From Acidovorax sp. CF316 (GTDB taxonomy: Bacteria; Pseudomonadota; Gammaproteobacteria; Burkholderiales; Burkholderiaceae_C): 52,334 nt of DNA. The notes under the pieces were generated by a model, which was not told where the DNA came from, ran no database searches, and saw only the letters and a list, made by a program, of their open reading frames with translations. The stretch lies in contig NZ_AKJX01000188.1 of the NCBI RefSeq assembly GCF_000276605.1, forward strand, positions 1 through 52,334, read 5' to 3'. Positions 51,808-52,334 of the stretch are shown here, piece by piece. Every line of letters begins with the position of its first letter. The stretch's first letter is position 1. The translations under genes and the position numbers were made by a program.

Positions 51808-52194
51808 TCAGGCACGCTGTGCGAGAAACCAGGTGGCGCTCTGGATGCCCAAGACAGTGAGCGCCAGCGAGCCCGCCACGTGCAGCCCGGTCGTGCCCAG
51901 CGCCAGCACATAGCGCTGCTGCAGCAGCATGCCCACCACCTCGGCCGAGAAACTCGAAAACGTCGTGAGCCCGCCCAGGAAGCCCGTGACCAGCGCCAGC
52001 CGCCAGGTCGGATCGAGCTGCGGCAGGGCCTGGAACACGGCCACGCAGACCCCGACCAGGTAGCCCCCCACCAGATTGGCCGCCAGCGTGCCCCAGGGCA
52101 GCACCGAGCCCGCCGTGGAGAGCCACAACCCCAGCCGCCAACGCGCCAGCGCGCCCAGGCTGGCGCCAATGCAGATAGCAACGACTGCGAGCAT
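51808..52194 (-). CDS. crcB: Fluoride channel CrcB/Fluc
   Basis: 128-residue membrane protein with four helices that exports fluoride as an antiparallel dimer. Family landmarks: IGASLGALARWRLGLWL, GTLAANLVGGYLVGV (Asn-lined pore) and TGFLGGLTTFSSFSAEVVGM with the TTFSTF-like phenylalanine motif. ATG at 52194 is the family start. No fluoride (crcB) riboswitch is recognisable in the upstream bases. Followed by the LOG gene 67 bp away on the same strand. Confidence 0.94.
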   Translation of the reverse strand: MLAVVAICIGASLGALARWRLGLWLSTAGSVLPWGTLAANLVGGYLVGVCVAVFQALPQLDPTWRLALVTGFLGGLTTFSSFSAEVVGMLLQQRYVLALGTTGLHVAGSLALTVLGIQSATWFLAQRA

Positions 52195-52251
52195 GGTGTG
52201 TTCTCTCCGTGTTGGTTGGAGCGCCATTTTGGCGCAAGAACAACCGCGCTC

Positions 52252-52334
52252 GAAAACTGGCGCGGCCCCTGCCAGCGCTCCCGCGCAAGGGCCGCCCCGC
52301 CGCGCTGGGAGCGTCCCCCTCCCGACTCGCGCAG
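52252..52334 (-). repeat. Dispersed intergenic repeat, copy 3 (partial at window edge)
   Basis: It starts with GAAAACTGGCGCGG and continues with GCCAGCGCTCCCGCGCAAGG, in the same orientation as copy 2 (36775) with several substitutions, and runs to the last base of the window. The C/T changes keep the CGCTCCC and GGGAGCG arms complementary, which is good evidence that the stem is under selection. Confidence 0.75.

Noticed and set aside
52195-52251. Possible fluoride riboswitch before crcB
   Set aside because: The short upstream sequence does not show the conserved GGNGAUG and pseudoknot pattern of the crcB motif.

Overview
The window is about 52 kb of high-GC DNA from a betaproteobacterium of the order Burkholderiales, most likely family Comamonadaceae (Acidovorax or a close relative). 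This is inferred from the gene orders ilvB-ilvH-ilvC-pssA-leuA, nadE-glnB, aat-bpt and the ECF sigma factor/DUF3619/DUF3106/RDD cluster, together with the protein sequences. It reads as chromosome: mostly housekeeping and metabolic genes, with one insertion sequence and two AT-richer patches. No CRISPR array, prophage, conjugation module or origin was seen.

Layout. 1-2 kb: tail of one chemoreceptor gene and a complete second one. 2.1-8.5 kb: pyridoxal reductase-like aldo/keto reductase with a divergent LysR regulator, a FemAB-like acetyltransferase, nadE and the PII gene glnB, then convergent LOG and dgkA genes. 8.6-11.1 kb (minus strand): RDD membrane protein, DUF3106, DUF3619 and an ECF sigma factor whose stop overlaps the DUF3619 start. 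11.5-17.9 kb: branched-chain amino acid block ilvB, ilvH, ilvC, then pssA and leuA. leuA is preceded by an 18-codon Leu/Ile-containing leader peptide and mutually exclusive antiterminator/terminator hairpins. 18-24 kb: D,D-endopeptidase pbpG, an IclR regulator, the N-degron transferases bpt and aat, an LprI-like protein, a molybdopterin-fold secreted protein and small genes. 24.3-25.6 kb: XRE-cupin regulator divergent from a GNAT acetyltransferase.

25.6-34 kb is the most accessory part: a gene-free AT-richer stretch, a 709-residue lipoprotein with three fibronectin type III repeats, peptide deformylase, two identical tRNA-Asn genes, an IS3-family element that has replaced the 5' end of an SRAP (YedK/HMCES-like) gene, a GAF protein, and hypothetical genes including a low-GC DUF4429/SHOCT gene. 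34-37.6 kb: a LysR regulator divergent from a GNAT-MFS pair around a clean dyad, then an SDR. 37.7-39.9 kb: a ferric-iron binding protein with a Fur-like box, and a phasin. 39.9-48.2 kb (plus strand): histone-deacetylase-like protein, thioesterase, pncB, a sodium/proton antiporter, a 2-hydroxyacid dehydrogenase, rmuC and an MFS transporter. 48.4-50.8 kb: a Slam-like TPR/beta-barrel protein followed by a FecR-domain protein with a long Pro/Thr tail. The right edge has a second LOG gene and crcB.

A dispersed intergenic repeat of about 100 bp occurs three times (7.44, 36.78 and 52.25 kb). Two copies fill the whole gap between convergent genes and look like bidirectional terminators. The most noteworthy observations are the leuA attenuator, the Slam-like/FecR pair, this repeat family, the IS-associated loss of the SRAP 5' end, and several clean operator-like dyads beside regulator genes.
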